In this document: in pieces, positions 43,701-55,134 of the stretch
How the letters are laid out: each line of letters opens with the position of its first letter
Position numbering within the stretch: the stretch's first letter is position 1
NCBI GenBank assembly: GCA_031213475.1
Contig: JARUPZ010000008.1
Coordinates: forward strand, 10,536,708 to 10,600,707
From: Nereocystis luetkeana
Lineage: Eukaryota; Sar; Phaeophyceae; Laminariales; Laminariaceae
Direction: 5' to 3'
Length of the DNA stretch: 64,000 nucleotides
The notes under the pieces: generated by a model
What the model was told of the DNA's origin: nothing
The model's input: only the letters and a program-made list of their open reading frames with translations
The model's database searches: none
Translations under genes and position numbers: made by a program

Positions 43701-46700
43701 TAACAATGTGAAGTCCTATTTACCGACTGTGGCCCCCCGCAATAGTATAAATAGGCGATTTCGCAGAAGACGGGGCAGAGCCATGGACGGCCATCGATCA
43801 CCTGTTAGAACTACGACACATTCATGTGCTGCTAGTCAGAAGGGAAAGCACGTATCATGCCCACCTCACCAACACAATATGACATGTAAAGTACAGATAT
43901 AGTCCTGGTATCGCCTATGGTTTCACCCGTCACGAGTCCATACACGATGCGTCTGCATGCATAAAATTGAATAGTGTCGCACGATATTGCGGGCCAGCTT
44001 TCAATCGTGACAGTTGTAGGTCGAGCAAGAAGCGCAAAAAAACGTGTATTATAATTCACGTGTGGCTGAATCGTCTCTTTATGGGCGGGCGGGGGGATCG
44101 GGAAGGGGGGGGGGGGTGTACTTATTTTCATGCATGGCCGTAGTCTTACGACCGTAGACAGGGGGCGGTGGAGGGGGGCGGGGGGCGTATGCCGAAGCGC
44201 TCATCGATTGTTCTTCATTTTTTTTTCATATGTCGCTCCGTTTGTTCGTTCGCTAGTCCGTGCGTCCGTCCGCGCCACTTCGGGTCTGCGTGTCGAACGT
44301 AGGCCCATCCGAACGTATACACTATGAGCGTACCCCGACTGCAAGATCTTTATATTGCTGGTGGCAGATCTCGGTATAGTACCCTGCGTGTCGTGCACTG
44401 AATGAAGCGGCCCGCTCCTGAGGATGGGTTTTTTTCAAGCCCGTTTCACGTTAACCTGCTGCTGTAGGCAGGCGTTGTGCAATGCGGGATGCGGGAGTGG
44501 CCTCACTTACTTGTAGACAGCCCAGAAAATTTTCTAGAACATTCGAGTTTGGTCGGGCCACTGTATGTTTTGTCTTGCGCGTACTACTGTACACACATGC
44601 TCCGTGCTGGAACCAGGTGTGGGCTATATAGTTGCCTCGCACCAGCCTGCCCTCTGCTTCTGCACTACTTGAGTAGAAAAGGCCGAACGCACGCGCCCTC
44701 CTGAGAGTGCGGCGCACGCTTTTTGTTTCGTCCGCTGGGCTCTTTTTTGTAGGTCCGTCGTTTCCTCATACCGGTGTACGTATCACATCGCCTCCCCGAA
44801 ACAAACGTTTAAATGCGCTGCTGTAGTCACACGTCACTCATAGTTTTTCGGGGTAACGCAGTTAATAGGACGAAATATGGTAGCGAACAGTACCGTAGTA
44901 TATAGGTCTTAGTGTGTAGGATAGGTCCTGATTACTACAGCCTCCCACTTTAAAGAATGAATCTTACCGGGGTAACACAGAAAGGAGGACTAATGACGCT
45001 TCGAAAAACTCCTGGAATAATATATGGGGGGGGGGGTTGTATATTGGGTCCTGATGTCCTGATCACTATGGTACCCCACTACCAATACAAAGAATGACCA
45101 TCGCTTTGGAACATCGTAATCAGCACCAACTGTGCTTGGGGTCATTCTTATCGAAGAAGAGTGTTTTTTCCCGTAACGCCGACATTTTCTTCGCGCTATT
45201 TTTCAATCTTCCATATTTTTATTTTGAAAACAAATCCCAAATATATAATATATATATATGTGAAATCTGGAAAACACGCTCTCCGATAAGAGTGAGCCTT
45301 GGTAAAAGTACTGGAATAACATATATGTATATATATGGGGTTTTGTGTATACGAGCGGTCCTGAGTACTATGGTACAACGCCCCAAAGTGTAACTACTAC
45401 GGACGAGCACAGCATATAGGACCAAATATGCCCAGTAAAAGTGCTGAAATATATGTACATATATATATGGGGTTTTTGTGTACATGACGGGTCCTGAATA
45501 CTATGATACCCCGTAGAATAAGGAGGTGTGTATCCTACGGTTGAACCACGGATCTCGTTTTAGCTCCACTCGTTTATGACGAGCCGAAAACGCGCGAACA
45601 GAGTCGACAGAGACGTGACCCGGCACAGGGGACACACCGGTTCACCGCACACGTTGTTTCAGGCTGCTCATCCGCCGAAGGGCACGAGGCAAACCTGCGG
45701 GCCTCCTCAGTAGACCTATCGTATGCAGGGATCTCAAGCCCCAATGCTTGCTCGACCCTTTTAAGGCTGCTGTCCCGTCCTGGGGACTAACCCCTCGCGT
45801 TATGTGAGTAGGTTGTCCCCAGGGAGCTGGAATGGAGTCCTAAAAAGTTGAATATGACTACACATTCTTACATGTCCATGTACCAGGTGTATTTGAATCG
45901 ACACCGTAGACTGTGCCGACGTGAGAGAGGCTCAGAGTCCGACCCTACCCCTCTCAAAATCATTTAAAACACTAAAGCAATGGCCTTTTCCTGCTGAAGA
46001 ACATGACGTGGTATTATTGCCGATGGGATGCCGATACCGTTTTTTTTTACCATCTATCTCACGATGATGACAGCAATAATTACGCGCCCATTGTTTTTAT
46101 CGCTCTTTTGCATCACCCCTATTGTCAGCCTCGAGGCAGGTGGGTTTCCATAGCCTTCTTCGTTCTGGAGGCAAGCGCCGGGTTTACGATGGGGATCATC
46201 GTCGTGCTGCTGCTGCTATATAGGCGGTCGGAACTTCGCGAGGTACGTATATATATACAACCGAATCAAATACTTTCGTGCATTTTTTCTGTTTTTAGGC
46301 CAGAGTCAACGGTTCGCACGTAATATATACGTATGTATGTGAATGTGAGGGCAGAGAGCCTCGGGGAGGCTCGATAATAATAGGTCTTTGGAATGGGCAA
46401 CCACTTTTACCCCCTCACAGCATGAGTCCCACCAGATCATCTGATACTGATACTCGATCTGTGATTCCTGAAGAGCTACACGAATTTGGAGTGGTTACCG
46501 CTTAACCGGTTATTATCCGGTTATCGTTCATCCGGTCATCGGTTGTCGGGCATCCGAGTATCGGTTATCGGTTATTTTATTATCAAGTATATCTCTTATC
46601 CGGTAGTCGGATTACGCTCATCACACCGATGCCAGTGTGGAGCAAGCCCTTTTTTTTTGCAGGTATTATGTTTTTGACTGGGTCAGCTCCGATTTCTTCA

Positions 46701-47703
46701 TTTATTTCGAGGGCCTGTACATACTTATTCTTCGGATGGTCTATTACGGGGGACCATAGTTAACAGGACCTATGGTACACATAAAAACCTATATGTTTGA
46801 CCATTTTTACTATCAATATTTGGTCCTGTTAACTATGGCCCCCCGTAGTAGCTGATGTACCTGCAGTGCGTCTGTAGGGGGATGGGAACGGAATTTTCTG
46901 CGACCTTCGGTATGGCATGAGGCTTGCCACAATAGAAAAACAATACTTTAATATATCACAGTTTTCTGTAAGGGTGTGTGTGTTCATGGCTAGCTCGATA
47001 AGTGTTTGTAGGCATGTGCGGCACACAATCTGTTCTCTATACTCTACACACAGGACGCGTTCTACGATAGAGGTAGCACATTTTAGCTAAAGGTTTTCTG
47101 AATGGCAGGGCTCCTTAACCCGAATTCGTCGGAATGCCATCCTTGTTCCGAAAACTGACGTTTCAGTACACTTGGGCCATGGGATTTTTCATCGGGGCGC
47201 AATTAATTTCATTTTTATTTATAGTATATTTTCGGGCGAGGTGGGGAGAACCTCAAAACAAATTGGGGTGAACCTCTATCGTAGAACGCCTCTCAGATAA
47301 CTGCTATTAGTAGTAGGTGCATACTACGGTGCACGTGCCAGGAATACACACCCGATACACATACATACCTTACGCGCGCGAGCCCGCGGTAAAACCTTCC
47401 TGTTGCTGCGCCTCTTCCTCCTTCAAGGTGTGGAATCTTCACCGTCGAATCAAGTGCCACGTCGCCCTTACCACCATCGCCCTCCTGGGGAACGTCCTCA
47501 TCACGGTCGCCGGCACCCTCATCGTGGTCAACGGGGGCCCCTTCTGGCTCATCAGCGTCTCCTGGATCCTGCGCTACGTGCACATTGCCCTCGACACGCT
47601 CGTGCTCTACATCGCGTTGGAAACCCCCGTGTTCCACCTCGAGAGTGACTGCCAAGATAGCGGGGGCGTCGACGTCCCCGCGGAGGTCAGCCTGCGATGT
47701 TGA
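37256..47703 (+). CDS. Gene B: seven-transmembrane paralogue, five exons, 308 aa
   Basis: Exons 37256-37461, 40268-40442, 42721-42876, 46129-46242 and 47428-47703. The phases (2, 0, 0, 0) are the same as gene A and the sum is 927 nt including TGA. The start is the ATG at 37256 (MGQQLAREVPIEYEK...), the first ATG in frame. Seven hydrophobic segments fall at the same places as in gene A. The helix-rich exons 1, 2 and 5 are 80-85% identical to gene A where they align. The exon 3 extracytoplasmic-type loop (FWDLWTLTSTTFHPRG) and the C-terminal tail (ESDCQDSGGVDVPAEVSLRC) diverge. That pattern, with no stop or frameshift, suggests two functional duplicates under selection. The family is not recognised; a receptor-like role is inference from topology. 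Introns are again repeat-rich but different in content from gene A. Confidence 0.86.
37702..37792 (+). repeat. (CTG)n microsatellite, about 30 units
   Basis: Uninterrupted CTG/TGC repeat of about 91 bp. It gives a poly-leucine frame that is not a gene. Confidence 0.95.
38936..39028. mobile_element. Family-2 fold-back element
   Basis: CAACCCTTCTAGAACCGCAG ... CGGGACTGCGGTCCTAAAAG; long, nearly perfect arms. Confidence 0.88.
39493..39613 (-). mobile_element. Family-1 element, inverted, with 9-mer insertion
   Basis: Reads CATAGTTAATACCTGGTAGGACC where the sisters read CATAGTTAATAGGACC. The extra bases form TACCTGGTA at 39514-39522. The right arm is mutated. Confidence 0.85.
39941..40028. mobile_element. 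Family-2 fold-back element
   Basis: TAACCCTTTTAGGACTGCAG ... ACGGGACTGCGGTTCTAAAT. Confidence 0.86.
40268..40442 (+). CDS. Gene B exon 2
   Basis: 175 nt; GVVHLLSGIVLAQLVLNCWV ... NLVAVTNLAICANLGLIVH. Donor GTGAGT. The acceptor ends AAAATAAAAAAACAG, lacking a pyrimidine tract, yet the boundary is the same as in gene A. Confidence 0.92.
41111..41400. repeat. Family-3 repeats: direct, inverted, partial
   Basis: Direct copy 41111-41168 (ACGTCAGCTGTGAGTTCGAC ... CTCAACTTTGCAAGCTG); inverted copy 41262-41326 (GCAAAAGTTGAGTATCGATC ... GAACTCACAGCAGACGTACT), closely matching the 17613 copy in reverse; partial direct copy 41352-41400. Confidence 0.75.
42687..42701. repeat. C15 tract upstream of exon 3B
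   Basis: Ends 19 bases before the exon 3B acceptor AG. Confidence 0.9.
42721..42876 (+). CDS. Gene B exon 3
   Basis: 156 nt; NHRTVSRYKGMSPFRMVFCF then LAISMGTAAAPMPFWDLW. The acceptor CATTTTCCCGCAG lies just after a C15 run that may act as its pyrimidine tract. Donor GTGAGA. Confidence 0.9.
43627..43743 (+). mobile_element. Family-1 fold-back element
   Basis: ATTACGGGGGACCATAGTAT ... GTGGCCCCCCGCAAT. A TACCGGTA stands at the position equivalent to the TA altered in the 39514 copy. Confidence 0.83.
44846..45515. mobile_element. Cluster of degenerate family-1-related elements
   Basis: At least four decayed units (44846-44955, 44964-45082, about 45099-45391, 45397-45515) share GGACCAAATATG and GGTCCTGA.TACTATG..ACCCC ends with TATATA-rich centres. 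They resemble the subfamily at 23.03-23.28 kb. Confidence 0.55.
45753..45851. mobile_element. Family-2 fold-back element, diverged
   Basis: GACCCTTTTAAGGCTGCTGT ... GGAATGGAGTCCTAAAAAG. Confidence 0.65.
46129..46242 (+). CDS. Gene B exon 4
   Basis: 114 nt; WVSIAFFVLEASAGFTMGII then VVLLLLYRRSELRE. Acceptor ATTGTCAG, donor GTACGT. Confidence 0.9.
46495..46620. repeat. Short TTATCCGGT/TTATCGGT repeats
   Basis: Variants of GGTTATCCGGTTATCGGTCATC repeat with about 10-12 bp spacing. Confidence 0.7.
46743..46849 (+). mobile_element. Family-1 fold-back element
   Basis: ATTACGGGGGACCATAGTTA ... AACTATGGCCCCCCGTAGT. Confidence 0.88.
47428..47703 (+). CDS. Gene B exon 5 (last)
   Basis: Acceptor CTCCTTCAAG. 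VWNLHRRIKCHVALTTIALL, then PFWLISVSWILRYVHIAL and DTLVLYIALETPVFHL; tail ends SLRC with TGA at 47701. Confidence 0.92.
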   Translation: MWNLHRRIKCHVALTTIALLGNVLITVAGTLIVVNGGPFWLISVSWILRYVHIALDTLVLYIALETPVFHLESDCQDSGGVDVPAEVSLRC

Positions 47704-47986
47704 CGGAGGTATGCTACAGAATAGGACGAGGACGAATCCGCCGTCGATATCGAGTGCGTCACGACGCGGACGATCGGGTGGAGAGCACCGCACGCTTCAT
47801 GGCCGGGTGTGGCCAGGGGCGGGGGGCGGGGGGCGGGGGGCGAGGGGTGCAGCGGGGTGGGTCGTGCGTGCGTGCGCCGGTGAGGATCGTTGTGACGAGA
47901 AGGAGTTAGATGAGCAACACCCCTGTCGTCATAGGTCGGGAAGGGGACGGGACGGGGCAACGCAGGGTAGACCGGCAAAGAATGTC

Positions 47987-48013
47987 GGGGGGGGGGGGGG
48001 GGGGGGGGGGGGG
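47987..48013. repeat. G27 tract
   Basis: The longest G run in the window, followed by GGGTT/GGGGCAG-like repeats to 48060. Confidence 0.9.
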
Positions 48014-48736
48014 TGGGCCAGGGTTGGGCAGAGTGGCCTGGGGTGGGGCAGGGTGGGGCAAACAAGACAGAAGCAGCGGCATCAATATTCGCCTTGTCGT
48101 CTCCCGTCTGAGCCCTTGAGCTGTGGAAAAGGGATGGCCGCCTCTGCATAACCCTACGTACGACGTAGAAACAAAACGTGGGCAGGAGCGATGGGCCTAG
48201 GCCCTTGTCGCTCTCGGGCAGCTTGAAAATCAAGCGGGTGCCCTAGCAAGTGCCAAATATTTGTCGTTTTGTTTGAGGCCGGCATGGTCGAATATACAAA
48301 ACGTGGTACGAAAATAACTGGCCCACGAAAGTGTTAAGTAAATGGCGTTTTCGTGCGTAACTGTTGTACAAGCATGTGGCACCCCCCGTCGAGGCTCGGC
48401 CTAAAACAGTCGTGTACCTGCAATCAGGGTGCCAATTTTACGGCGTATACGCGCACGCGCGTGTGCGTGTTGTTCCCTTGGGTTTTCGTTGGTTTGCTTT
48501 GCTATCACCGCTTACTATGGTGGCGAACATGTCCAAGTTCATGTTCGGTGGGTGTGCGTTATGTCATTGTGGATGGAGGCTTTTGATCGCGGCAGAGCCC
48601 AATGTTCTTGGGCGTTGCGGCCAGGGCGATGCTGCTTCAGTGTTTGGCAGATACGAACGCCGCGAGCATTAATCTTCGTATGGCTTTCGGTTAGTTTTGT
48701 TGGTGTTGTTCATCCTGGTGCTGCTGCTGTTGTCGT

Positions 48737-48738
<2 letters not shown>

Positions 48739-48788
<50 letters not shown>

Positions 48789-48830
48789 GCTGCTGCTGTT
48801 GTTGTTGTTGCTGCTGTTGTTGTTTGGTGC
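48739..48830 (+). repeat. (TTG)n/(CTG)n microsatellite
   Basis: About 90 bp of TTG with a few CTG units; immediately precedes a family-1 element. Confidence 0.9.
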
Positions 48831-48860
48831 TGTTGTTCATGTTCTCTTTGCTTATATTGT

Positions 48861-48967
48861 ATTACGGGGGACCATAGTTAATAGGACCTATGGTATACAT
48901 AAAAACCTACATATGTAACCATTTTTACTGACACTATTTGGTCCTATTAACTATGGTCCCCCGTAGT
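48861..48967 (+). mobile_element. Family-1 fold-back element
   Basis: ATTACGGGGGACCATAGTTA ... ACTATGGTCCCCCGTAGT. Confidence 0.88.
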
Positions 48968-51900
48968 AGTTGTTGTCGCTGCTGTTGCGTTATGTTTCCG
49001 GCTCGCGATACGTTTTGTTTTTTCAAGATTCGTTTGTATAGGTGGCACATACATACCTGTCCCGCGTCTTGCCCGCGCATAGGCATCCTCGGTCCGGTTG
49101 TGCTCTCCAGCTGGGGTCGTAAAGATAGCCGTGGTGCCTATCGGCGTTGGAGGTTGTAACCAACACTCCAGCCTCTGTAAGCTTTTACCACAGCGTGCTT
49201 CGAAAACAAAATGTATGTGTTGTGTTTTGCGGTTGAATGGGGTACAGTGGTGGGGTCGGAGAGGAAAGGAACGCGGGGGGGCACACGGTGAGCCTTAACT
49301 ATATACCAGTATATGCTTAGGGGGGGGTATTCGGGATATATATGAGCAGGAGAGTGGGCGCGTAGCCCATGAAATATATTCGTCCTCCTTTCGTTCGCGC
49401 AAGGTAGAACTGATGTTGTCTGTAACACACAAGTCTTCTTGCTTGCGCGTGGTCATTGCCGTAAGAATGGTAGCGGTTTCAGGAGGATGGAGACGGTGGG
49501 CACAGGGAGATACATTCACAACTGTTCTGTAGTTTGTCTACGGAGTTCTTGGGTGGTGCGGTTTTGTATTTCAAGTTTACTTCGAAGTATGATGAAGATG
49601 GTCCTGGAATTATGCAGTCAGTTCGCCGCATAGCTCGTTACGGGGTTCTCAAATCGGAACGGTTATTTCTGTACGCAGCAGAGTAGGTCCTGAAATGCAA
49701 TCAGCACGGCATTCACTATAATAGATAGGCATGTAGATAGGGATGTAGAGACACAGTCTACTGTACGTAGGCATGTACCAGGTACCTGGTACGCATTAAA
49801 TACTCATGATATATGGATACCACTAGTAATAATAAGCATGATACACATGATGGCTCAACGTAGCCCGCGTATAATGCAGGAGGGCAGGAACACTCGGTTC
49901 CCCCTTTGTGTGGGGGCAACAGTATGGGTATACTTCACACAGGACCGTGGCGCGTCTATCCTCTGGAGATGCGCATCTCGTGCCTTTTGCGCGTGATGGG
50001 CTGTTCGGTATAAGAGTCGTACGCGGCAGCACGATGGCACGAAATACTTAACATGTAAAGCGCACAGTCAAGCACGCGCTTTCGGTGCACGCTTTCGGTG
50101 CACGCATGATCTCGACTCGTTCTCTGCCGACATTGTGGAAGGCTTTTATACCTCGGACCTACAGATGATCGATTGTCAGTCGATGTTTTACATTAGATAT
50201 TTCAAAGGCAAAGAGATGGACATAATTCCGATATTGTATTATCTACAGCAGCCCATATTTTGCCCGGTAGGACCCGTATATATATGGTGCATGGTCTAAA
50301 GTAGCGCGTGTGTCTTGGGTTGGGTCTGTGCTATCCAGGTACAGGAGGTTAGAGGCTCGTCAATTAGGTGTCCACAGGCTCAACGTATCCCCCCCCCCCC
50401 CCGACTATTGATACAGTATAACTGTATTGTACAGGATTTAGAGTTGGTCCCACGGTTGAGCTGTGTTTCTGAACCCATTTTATAATTTGTTCGCCCCGGT
50501 CTGAGTCTCTTTTTCCTAGCATATTATATAACGTATGTCTTCACCTCGGGTACCCACTGCTGTATCCCGCAACCTCTCGCAGCAGCAGGCGAGGGACTCA
50601 ATGAGCTACCGTGGATACCAGATAGCTCATGGTCTCCCCGAGTTTTCTAGGGTTTTGCCCGTGCGACTGCGCCCAACCCCCGCATTTTCGGGGGCCCGTC
50701 GCTTTGTTAGAATAGGAGTGATTTGACTATTAATAATGAGTTGATTGAATACGTACCTGGTAGGGTAGGAGTTTTGCAGCAGTGGACGAAGTGTGAGTAA
50801 ATTAATTGCATGAAGACCGTCTTGTGACCTCGCCCTTATGGGGGGGGCATTTGGTTTGCGCTCGTGCTCTTGTCTGCGCCTTGTCGACTAGCTAGGGCCT
50901 GCCGTGCTCGGTCGTGCGACATGGCCATGGCGTGCATGTTGATGATACGGAAAGAAACAAACTATGCTACTCGTTGTGTGCAAGGGGCTGCCCGCATAAT
51001 AAGACGATATTTTCTTGGTCGTGTCAGCGGGTATACCTGGTACACCATAAAACCAACAGAACCATGTTGCGACTCTAAGTTTCATTCATCTCACTACAGT
51101 ACAGTGACCCACGCATATCATGCGGTGTTGATTATAGGTGCTGCCGTACCCACTGGGCTACAGGTATAATAAGCCTCGAGCCACCCTGTAGACCATCAAT
51201 GTATTGGAAAGACGTTAATCGAAACCTCAGCCGCGACGCCACACCATCACAAAACCAAGCGGCGGAACGACGAGGAATATTACTCGTGCAGTTGACTCAG
51301 TCATACAGGCGAGTGCTGATACGGGTACGAGTGATCCAACAAAATACAGCAAGGATTCGTAAAAGGTTACCACTGGGTTTGAGGTTCCTACTCACACTGC
51401 CCCACGAAGATAAATACCACATGACCTATAACCACGTAAAGCTCACCTTCCCTAAACCAATCCCGTTTCCGCAGCGCCTCGCGACAATGTTCTAATACAT
51501 CATCAGTACAATGTCTACGGGTGCGTATACGTATTGTATTCAAATCCATAACATTGGCCCACCCCGAATAGCCGTAGATGCAGACCGCTTCAGTGCTGTC
51601 GACAACGCCACATGTGGTGTGACCGCTGAGTGCGGGGAGCAGGCCACTCAGGGACGCTGATGCTGGGGTAGTTCCACATGCCTTCTGGGTCGATTTGGTG
51701 TCGTTTCTTTTTCGTCTACACCAGGAAGGCTCGAGATCGAGTCTACTGTAAGCATGTTGGGGCAATCCAGGTGTGTGCTCGACGAACCAACGACAGGGAC
51801 AAACAATATGATAGGATAACAGTCTGAAACACCTATGAGGTGCTCGTCGTTTCTATAAAAACGGAGCCCGGGTTACTTGATCGTGGGTATAACCTCGTAC

Positions 51901-52659
51901 AACCCAAAAAAAACACAGCTGCTCCTACTCCCTTGGCAAACCCCAAAATAGGGTATTCAATCATAACAGGGAAACTCCCAACATATTCCGAAGAGGTCGC
52001 CAGATCAAAACCCCTGAAACGGCATGCCGGTGATTTTTTTGCCAGTTGACGGTATAGGAACCAAATGGCTCAATCAGCAGTGCAGCGTGTTTGGTCACGA
52101 CTGGTTTAATATTTTGAATGTGATTGTTCGTGCCTCGTCGACCGAGTCCGTAGGACCCGCCGGAACATAGGCCTCCACCAGACATGAACCCGATGGATGG
52201 TACGAGAAGAGCGAGCGCAGACGGACTGGTCCAGAACTGCAATACACCGACACCTGACTTTCCTTCCCGCAACCTCTGCTTCTTGGAACCGCCGTCCTCT
52301 CGTGTGGAGATCGATGCACACCCTCGAGAACGAGCAAAGTCGCGCGTCGCTACGCCATGATCGGTAGCTTCTCCTAGGACACACTCTAGATAGCCTTCCC
52401 ACCCTTGTGGTGGCCAACACCGACCCGACGGCATCTACACTAACCCCGACCACCATCCAAATATCTCTCTGTAAGCCACGTACAGATGCGGACCCGGTCA
52501 CAAAAATGAGTCTGCACCGTCGGCGATCGAACGGCAGCAACAGCACTTGGACCAGCATCGGAAAGCTCGGCGGCGCTACCCCGGACAGAAACACGCAGGC
52601 CAAGCAAGGCGTCCTCCCCCTCCAACCTTCTCCCCCCCCCCCCCTCCCCCTCGCCCGGC

Positions 52660-52758
52660 ACCGCATTGTAGAGATGCGAGGGTCTATGGTCATACGACTA
52701 CGGCCATGCATGAGATCGAGTACATCTCTCCTATCGAGTATACTCCCCCCCCCCCCCC
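52660..52758 (-). repeat. Family-4 repeat, inverted 5' fragment
   Basis: Carries 'GATGCGAGGGTCTATGGTCA' and 'GGCCATGCATGAGATCGAGT' and ends in a C15 tract: the reverse of the start of the 62223 copy. Confidence 0.75.
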
Positions 52759-53276
52759 TCCCCCGTGCCCCTCCTGTCCAGCGTCACTGCCGCAAAAAGC
52801 CCTCCTCCCAAGTCTCCACAACTCCCGACGATTACCGCCAACGTTGACGTACGGCGGCCTCGGAGGCCGTCACACCGGCGCGGTCAAGCACGCCTCAAGC
52901 GCCCATGTAAAGACAGCCCTGACCCACGTCTCCACGAGCGCGCGCCTCCGCGCACCATCAGGCACCGCCTCGCTGCCTCGCGCTCGAGAGCCCTACCGAC
53001 CCCACTCGCACCGAGAACGAGGGACAAACCGAGGTATATTTCCAAACGAAGGACCAGACAAAAGTGTTTTATTGATTGCACCAGGGATTCGATAGTTCTT
53101 CTTCTGATCACCGCTGACCGCGAAGACCCAGGATTTCCAGTATTCTCTGGGCGTTTTCTTCCCACTGGGGTTCGGGGGCAGCAGTCAGCGCCCCCGGGAT
53201 TCCCACCTCCGCTTGGGCACCCTCGGGATCGCGGACTGCGTCAACCTACCGTAAACGTGAGCACGCGGTAGGGAAG

Positions 53277-53570
53277 GGGGGGGGGGGGGGGGGGTACTCA
53301 TGTCGTGCATGGCCAGATGACCATAGACCTTTGCATCTCCACAATCACAATGCCGGACGGAGCACGTCGGGTTTTCACAACCTAGTTCGAATTCTCTCGC
53401 ACCAAGCGCGAAGCGCTGTGAGGTGTTGGACTATTCAAAATAAGGGCGAGCTGCTGGATTCGTTTTTGAGGCGGACGTTCTTGCCGTGTGGATCACCGCT
53501 CCGAGCGAATCTATGTGAGTACTGGTGTCGTCACTTCCGGAGACATCAATGGGGGTAGCATGTCATCAGC
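53277..53570 (+). repeat. Family-4 poly(G)-headed repeat
   Basis: G18, then GTACTCATGTCGTGCATGGC, GACCATAGACC, 'GCCGGACGGAGCACGTCGGG', and near the end 'CCGGAGACATCAATGGG'. More diverged than the other copies. Confidence 0.75.
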
Positions 53571-53957
53571 GAACCAGAGCGTGGCAGAGCGGGGTACTCA
53601 ACCATGTACCCCTGACATGCATACATAAACCACTCGACGGGCGCCGATGCCGATACCACAGTGAACACGCCGAGCAGGGCAAATAAGAACACATAGCGCA
53701 ACCCCGGAACAGGGGAGGCGGAGTGGTGCAGCGGTAGCCTCGTAGTAACAATTCGTGGTGTGGGAGAGTAGAAAAGAGCCGACCACACATCACAAGAGGC
53801 GACGCCGATACTATAGCTGTCCCGCCGAGTGGGGTCCAGGAGGGACACATGTTGTCCGAGTTAGCCATACCCCCCGGGCCAGGGAAGGGTTATTTAAGGG
53901 ATGCGTGGGAAGGCGCTGAGGTAGCAAGACGTGGGCGCGATCGGCGACGGACTAGTC

Positions 53958-54360
53958 GGGGGGGGGGGGGGGGTGTACGTATTACTATGCATGGCTGTAG
54001 TCGTGACCATAGACCCTCGTATCCCTACAATGCCGGGACGGAGCACGTTCGGTTTTCACCGACCAGGTAGACATTGATTGCACCAAGCGCGAAGAGAAAC
54101 GTGAATAGGTGTGCGGCGAGTCACACGAAGGGTGAGCTGCATCCCACTAAGAACCGCTTGTGAGGGCACTCGCATATAGATGACAGCGTCAATTAATTAA
54201 TGTACTTGACGGTGTGGCCAATTACTGAGACAGCAATGGGAGTGCTGTGTAACTGCCTCGTGGGTGCCCTACCCTACGCACACTACGTGATACGATCCTT
54301 CCTCTTGTGCGGAGTAAAGGCTCTCCACCCCGTATAAAAATGATCTCACTCGACGACCAG
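53958..54360 (+). repeat. Family-4 poly(G)-headed repeat, long copy
   Basis: G16, then 'GCATGGCTGTAGTCGTGACC', 'CCTACAATGCCGGGACGGAG', 'GGTGAGCTGCATCC', 'GAGACAGCAATGGGAGT', 'AACTGCCTCGTGGGTG', 'CACTACGTGATACG' and 'TTGTGCGGAGTAAAGG'. With the 62223 copy it defines a unit of about 400 bp with no coding capacity. Confidence 0.8.
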
Positions 54361-55134
54361 CTCTGACCGACGGCCTAAAACAAAACAAAAAACCGAAAAA
54401 AAAAAAAAAAAAAAAGTACCCTGGTTGTCTAGCTCAACCAGTGAGTGGCATGTTTTACAGTGTCGTAGCAAACCAACGCCAAATCAACGAAAACGTATTA
54501 CACGGAGAGGGGGTGGAAGCGGCGGGCGCGAATGGAAGCGCTCCACCCCACTTTTGCACAAAAGACCCTGCACTAGCACCGAATACAATCGGTCGATTGG
54601 GCGAATGTCAGGTAAGCTTGCCGAAGGGAACTACCGAAAACAACACCTACACCTGAACAACGGGGATGTATCCACGATGTCCCCTCTAGACCACAACCGT
54701 CGCTTCATACGCATCATACGCATCATGCACATTCACGTATACGTGAAACCCCGGAATGTACCCATAAATGCCTCCTTGCAACCACAGGGCCTGGATGCGC
54801 CTGGATGCTCCCTTCGAAACCTGCCCGAAGGAAATGCGCTTGTAACGATATATCATAGGAGGCCATCGAAAGGCGACGTTCTGAAAGCCGCGAGGTAGCC
54901 AGGGTACCGGCGTCCACAGCAACAGCTACAGCGACAGCTGCAACGGGGGGGGGTGACAGAGTTGGACGGGCACTAAGCTCGAGCCTCTGCGGGCGCAATG
55001 CGCAACCGCGCACCAAAACCAACACTGGCGAGGGGGAGGGGGAGGAGGGGGGAACAGGCAACGCCATATCATACCTGGTACCTGACACAGCGGCGAAAAT
55101 GCTTCAACATCCGACTACTGTGATCGCAACTCAC

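Larger units (their letters stand above)
42877..46128 (+). other. Gene B intron 3 (3.3 kb)
   Basis: GTGAGA...GTCAG. Contains one family-1 element, a family-4 fragment near 44112-44165, the degenerate element cluster at 44.85-45.52 kb and a diverged family-2 element. A 95-residue plus frame at 43259-43546 is open but unsupported. Confidence 0.6.
46243..47427 (+). other. Gene B intron 4 (1.2 kb)
   Basis: GTACGT...CAAG. Contains the TTATCCGG short repeats and one family-1 element. Confidence 0.7.
47704..55134. other. Downstream of gene B; no convincing gene
   Basis: Contains a G27 tract (47987-48013) and GGGGCGGGG-rich DNA, a TTG microsatellite, a family-1 element, TACCWGGTA motifs (five exact) and family-4 repeats. 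Candidate frames were considered but lack domains or splice support: minus 51388-51765, minus 53546-53848 with FLFALLGVFTVVSA, and plus 54441-54656. Continuation of gene C past its last found exon would lie here. Confidence 0.45.

Noticed and set aside
51388-51765. Minus-strand frame with LEHCREALRKRDWFREG before a GTGAGC
   Set aside because: Considered as another gene C exon; phase 1 end and lack of a convincing acceptor do not fit the last confirmed exon.
53546-53848. Minus-strand frame with hydrophobic LRYVFLFALLGVFTVVSASA
   Set aside because: Could be a signal-peptide exon, but no start codon context or splice partners were found, and it overlaps the edge of a family-4 repeat.
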